Position numbers and translations under genes: made by a program. The notes under the pieces were generated by a model. The model made no database searches. It worked only from the letters and a program-made list of their open reading frames with translations, and had not been told where the DNA came from. From positions 1-16,355 of the forward strand of contig DASTLT010000308.1 of NCBI GenBank assembly GCA_035714625.1: a DNA stretch of 16,355 bases. Reading direction: 5' to 3'. Of the stretch, positions 12,996-16,355 are shown one piece after another; within the stretch, counting starts at the first letter, position 1; each line of letters starts with the position of its first letter. This DNA comes from GCA-003244245 sp035714625 (GTDB lineage Bacteria > Actinomycetota > Actinomycetes > Mycobacteriales > Pseudonocardiaceae).

Positions 12996-14471
12996 TCACC
13001 CGGGCAGGTGGGCGAGCAGGCCCTCGCAACTGCGCACCACCACCCGGCAGGCATCCACCACAGTCCGGGTGGACAGTGGACTCTCCGCCCGCCGCTGCCA
13101 GCGGCCCAGGGACGCCAGTGCCGCGGCGCGCAGGTCCTCGGGGTGCGCAGCCTCATCGAGCCCCAGCCGCAGCGCCGGTGCGGCGCCCTGCCCCCCGAGC
13201 AGTCGCTGCGCCTCAGCGAGCACCGGGGCGGGCAAGCTCACCGCGCCGGAGCGCAGCGCCGCGAGCAACCGCCCCTCCCGGAACTCGTGCGCCCCGGCGA
13301 GAATCCGCTCAACCTCGCCGGCCAGCTTGTCCGACCCCGGCCGGGGCTGCTCGGCCAACACCCGCTCGATTGCTAGCAACGCCGAACGCGCCTTGAGCAT
13401 GTCCCGGCGCTCGGTGAACTGCACGGCCAGTATCTCCTGCAACTCGGTGAGCCCGCTGCGGCGGACCAGCTCGGCGGCCAGTGACGCGGCGTCGTGCCCA
13501 TCGCGCTGGATCAGGCTGGTGCCAAGCCGAATGCCGAACATGCCGAAACGGTCCAGCAGGGCCACCCGCACCTGCACCGGCAGCGGGACGGCGGCGTCGG
13601 CCTGGGTGAACCGGTCGGCGGAGAGCAACGTCCGCTCCAACTCGGCCCGCGGCACGGCGGCGAGTTCGGTGAGCGCGACGACCTCAGCCTGGCGCAGGGT
13701 GCGCGCGGTCTGGGCGAGCAGCCCGGCCACCGCCACCACCCCCTGGCACAGCTCACGCAGCTTGCCGTCGTCCCGGTAGCGGCGGGCCACCCGCCGGGCG
13801 GACATCATCGCGTCGATCCGCCCCACTCCGATCTCGTCGGCGCGGGAGAGCACCGCGATCGTGTTCAGCGGGGTGGCCCGGGCCACCCCCCGGTCGTGGA
13901 ACGCCTCCAGGAACCGGACGTCGGTGGCATGCAGATGGCGCATCAGATACAGCACGGCGTCGGCCGCGGTCGGCTCGTCCTCCGGCATGAGCAACGCCGT
14001 GGTGCGCGCGGAGGTCGTGGTGGACAGCGACGCAATCCCCGGGGTGTCGATCAACGTGGCGACCCGCAGGCTCTGCGACGGCCAGTCGATCAGCAGCCGT
14101 TCGATGTCCTCCGGTGGGGTGGCTTGCAGATCAATCTCCAGGCGCCCCTGCACCCGGACCACGGGTAGTTGGCGCAACGCACCGCTCTTCGCGTTCAGCG
14201 TGATCCGCGGCGTGGGCGCATCCCGGTACCAGGTGACCACGCGGGTGCACTCACCGGCGTCGGTGGGCGCGATCTGCTCCCCGACCAGCGCGTTGAGCAG
14301 CGTCGACTTGCCCGCCTTGACCTTGCCCGCGATGGCCACCCGCAACGGCTCGTCCAGCCGGTCGAGGTAGCGTTGCAGCCCCAGCTTCGTCTGCGGGCTG
14401 TCGCGGTAGCAGTCGATGGCGTCGCGCAGTACCGAGCGCACCTGCCTGCTGAGGGTGAGCGGCCCGGTCAC
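12996..14471 (-). CDS. iniC: Dynamin-like GTPase, IniC type
   Basis: A 491-residue GTPase matching IniC of M. tuberculosis in length and across most of its span as I recall that protein. G1 is GKVKAGKS (49-56), the G2 threonine lies in ECTRVVTW (74-81), G3 is DTPG (142-145) and the G4-like motif is SRADE (209-213). Further conserved stretches are VVAVAGLLAQTARTLRQAE and LLDRFGMFGIRL. The C-terminal half is helical and has no evident membrane segment. The GTG start overlaps the iniA stop by 4 bp (GTGA), indicating translational coupling. In mycobacteria iniBAC is induced by cell-wall inhibitors such as isoniazid; no iniB is visible here. The gene symbol is by homology only. Confidence 0.85.
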   Translation of the reverse strand: MTGPLTLSRQVRSVLRDAIDCYRDSPQTKLGLQRYLDRLDEPLRVAIAGKVKAGKSTLLNALVGEQIAPTDAGECTRVVTWYRDAPTPRITLNAKSGALRQLPVVRVQGRLEIDLQATPPEDIERLLIDWPSQSLRVATLIDTPGIASLSTTTSARTTALLMPEDEPTAADAVLYLMRHLHATDVRFLEAFHDRGVARATPLNTIAVLSRADEIGVGRIDAMMSARRVARRYRDDGKLRELCQGVVAVAGLLAQTARTLRQAEVVALTELAAVPRAELERTLLSADRFTQADAAVPLPVQVRVALLDRFGMFGIRLGTSLIQRDGHDAASLAAELVRRSGLTELQEILAVQFTERRDMLKARSALLAIERVLAEQPRPGSDKLAGEVERILAGAHEFREGRLLAALRSGAVSLPAPVLAEAQRLLGGQGAAPALRLGLDEAAHPEDLRAAALASLGRWQRRAESPLSTRTVVDACRVVVRSCEGLLAHLPG

Positions 14472-16288
14472 GACCTGCGTCCCGCGGTCGCCACCAGCGC
14501 GGCGGCCCGCCTGCGCAGGGTCGCGATCTCCTCGAGCTGCTGTTTGAGCTCCCGGATCCGGCGATCCCGGTCCGCGGAGTCGGTCTTGGCGGCGCGCTGC
14601 GCGGCCTGCACCGACTCGTTGATCGACCGGCTCATCTCCTCGGCCAGGGCGGTGAAGTGGTCCCGCAGGGTCCGCTGTACCCCGCGCAGCTTGTCCTTGG
14701 AGTCCTTGCCGACCTGGAAGACGACATCGTCGACGTACTGGCGCACCGCCATGTTCGCCTCGACCCGGCGGCGCTTGAGCCGGGTGTCGCGGTCCTCCTT
14801 GAGCGTCTTGGCGCCCAGCAGCACCCCGGCTCCGATCGAGAACGGGTTGAACAGTGCCAGTCCGGCGAGGCCGCTGACCAGTCCGACCATCAGCAGGCCG
14901 CCGTAGGAGCCGCGCAGCCCGATAAGCAGCTTGGTCCCGACTCCGGTCCGGTCGGAGTTCGGCAATTCCAACGCGATGGTCCGCTGCAGCGCGGTGCTGC
15001 CGTCGTCGAGCACGATCGCGGGCAACACCTGCTCGCTGCTCTCGGCGAAATGCTCGGCCACCTGCTCAGCCAGCCACCGGGCCCGCTGGGTGGTCCACAC
15101 GAAATTGTCCGCGACGGCCTGAGCGACCTGCTGGTAGAGCCAGTCGCTGAACTGTGCCCAGACCTTGCCCGGATCCGACTCGTTGATCGCGGCCTCGGCA
15201 TCCCGGGTGATGCGGCGAGTGCGGTCCCGCAGGTCGTAGTCGATGTCGGCGGACAGGTCCTGCACGCCGTCACTGAGCGTCTGCTGCCACCGCGAGGTGC
15301 GCTGGCGCAGCCCCTCGGCCCGCTGCCGCGCGGACTCCAGCTCCCGGATCAGCGCCTGGGAACGGTCCGGGTCCTGCTGGGCCTGCAGCTCGGTCCGCAG
15401 CGCGACGGTGAGCTGCTCGGTGACCGACAGCACGTCGTGCGAGACGCTGCGCCGAGACAACTGGGCGGCCTGCCCGACCACGCGGTTGCGCAGGAAACCG
15501 ATCAGCTCGGGGAATCCCGACTCGGCGTTGAGCTCGGTGTCGTCGGTGCGCACGGCATGCAGCCGCAGGCTCGACGACACCGGGAACAGTTCGGCCTCCA
15601 CTCCCGCTGCAGCGAGGTGGCTGCGGTCCAGATCAGCGATCCGGCGCCACTCGGAATACAGATCGATCTTGGTCAGCACCGCGGCCACGTTCGGGCACAG
15701 CTTGACCGCCTTGCGCAGGAAGTCCATCTCCGGCTCGGAGTACTCCTGGGAGGCATCAGAGACCAGCAGCACGGCGTCCGCCGTGGGTAACTCGGCCACC
15801 GTGCTCGCGGTGTGCACCGAGCCCAGTCCCCCCACCCCCGGCGTGTCCACCAGCACCAGGCCCTGGGAGAGCAACTGCCGGGGAATGCCCACCTCGGCGC
15901 GGACGATGCGGTCCCGGTTGTCCGGGCTGCCCGCTTCGGAAATGAAGCGGGACATCTGGTCCACGGCGACCGGAACTCGCCGGCCCGGTCCCGTCCCGCC
16001 GGGCTCCGGCTCGTGGACCAGCACCGCGCAGGGCTGTTCGGCATGGCCGATCACGGTGGGGACCGCGGTGGCCACGTCGTCGTCGACCGCACACACCGAC
16101 GCGATCAGCAACGCGTTCACCAACTGGCTCTTACCCTGCTTGAACTCCCCGACCACCAGCACCCGGACGGTCGGGGTGAGCAACCGCTCCCGGGTCTGCG
16201 CCAACCGGGCCACCAGGTCGGAGCGGTCGCAGCCCTGGACGGTCTCGAGTGCCGACTCGACCAGCTCGAGTCCCACCGGTGCGCTCAC
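14468..16288 (-). CDS. iniA: Dynamin-like GTPase with membrane-insertion segment, IniA type
   Basis: A 606-residue bacterial dynamin-like protein. G1 is GEFKQGKS (47-54), G2 threonine is near 74-78 (TAVPT), G3 is DTPG (148-151) and G4 is TKID (206-209). Long coiled-coil helices follow (about 300-400), then a hydrophobic paddle GLLMVGLVSGLAGLALFNPF with GAGVLLGAKTL, then C-terminal coiled coil with RELKQQLEEIATLRRRAAAL. This is the fold seen in mycobacterial IniA, which remodels membranes. The GTG start has GGAGG 10 nt upstream. It is translationally coupled to iniC. It differs from the mycobacterial protein in being slightly shorter (640 residues there). Confidence 0.85.
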   Translation of the reverse strand: MSAPVGLELVESALETVQGCDRSDLVARLAQTRERLLTPTVRVLVVGEFKQGKSQLVNALLIASVCAVDDDVATAVPTVIGHAEQPCAVLVHEPEPGGTGPGRRVPVAVDQMSRFISEAGSPDNRDRIVRAEVGIPRQLLSQGLVLVDTPGVGGLGSVHTASTVAELPTADAVLLVSDASQEYSEPEMDFLRKAVKLCPNVAAVLTKIDLYSEWRRIADLDRSHLAAAGVEAELFPVSSSLRLHAVRTDDTELNAESGFPELIGFLRNRVVGQAAQLSRRSVSHDVLSVTEQLTVALRTELQAQQDPDRSQALIRELESARQRAEGLRQRTSRWQQTLSDGVQDLSADIDYDLRDRTRRITRDAEAAINESDPGKVWAQFSDWLYQQVAQAVADNFVWTTQRARWLAEQVAEHFAESSEQVLPAIVLDDGSTALQRTIALELPNSDRTGVGTKLLIGLRGSYGGLLMVGLVSGLAGLALFNPFSIGAGVLLGAKTLKEDRDTRLKRRRVEANMAVRQYVDDVVFQVGKDSKDKLRGVQRTLRDHFTALAEEMSRSINESVQAAQRAAKTDSADRDRRIRELKQQLEEIATLRRRAAALVATAGRRS

Positions 16289-16331
16289 GGCACGCTGCCC
16301 TCCGAAGATTGAAAAACTGACGGGCCGGCCC

Positions 16332-16355
16332 CGCGACCCATGTTATGGGTTCGCG
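16332..16355 (-). promoter_or_regulatory. Inverted repeat around a -10-like box upstream of iniA
   Basis: CGCGA-CCCAT and ATGGG-(T)-TCGCG pair as a 10-bp stem with one bulge and a GTT loop. On the minus strand TAACAT (16345-16340) fits a -10 box and lies in the centre. Start of transcription would fall about 45 bases before the iniA GTG. The -35 region is outside the window. A regulator bound here would block the promoter. Confidence 0.45.

Noticed and set aside
12355..13779. 474-codon plus-strand open frame
   Set aside because: Shadow of the lipoprotein (other frame) and of iniC antisense; low-complexity Arg/Gly/Pro/Ser content.

Overview
The window is high-GC actinobacterial DNA. The tmRNA tag, the smpB-ftsX-ftsE-prfB block and the IniA/IniC-type dynamins together suggest a relative of Mycobacterium within the Pseudonocardiales/Mycobacteriales. 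This placement is an inference, since no 16S rRNA is present.

Region 1 (1-3934) looks like accessory DNA with somewhat lower GC than the rest. It holds a 560-residue zinc-ribbon/HTH/TPR regulator on the minus strand. Divergent from it is a tightly coupled three-gene operon: two small unknown proteins and a degenerate SpoIIAB-like ATPase, with an ATGA overlap at both junctions. The region ends in the frameshifted C-terminal third of a large serine recombinase. That reading frame runs directly into the antisense strand of ssrA, so this is probably the decayed end of an island integrated at the 3' end of the tmRNA gene.

Region 2 (3935-6714) is core and reads right to left: ftsE, ftsX, smpB, ssrA. 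FtsE and FtsX form the cell-division ABC complex, while SmpB and tmRNA carry out ribosome rescue. Two oddities sit here. Three 33-bp tandem repeats split ftsE from ftsX, and a CGTGAGTGG inverted repeat lies between ftsX and smpB. In each case the upstream gene's stop codon lies inside a repeat copy.

Region 3 (6715-9623) separates ftsE from prfB, which are close neighbours in related genomes, and is full of decayed genes. It contains a headless TPR regulator, a strong terminator hairpin, a truncated PfkB-type sugar kinase coupled to an intact Nudix hydrolase, and a heavily deleted isoleucyl-tRNA synthetase pseudogene.

Region 4 (9624-16355) is largely intact. It holds prfB (release factor 2) and a PadR-family regulator. 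Divergent from padR is a membrane protein, followed by a septum-formation-type lipoprotein. Convergent with these is an overlapping pair of dynamin-like GTPases related to mycobacterial IniA and IniC. The last four genes suggest a local envelope-remodelling neighbourhood.

I found no convincing complete new defence or biosynthetic system. The most unusual signals are the ftsE/ftsX tandem repeat, the recombinase remnant that reads into ssrA, the frame-restored ileS relic, and the paired palindromes upstream of ssrA.
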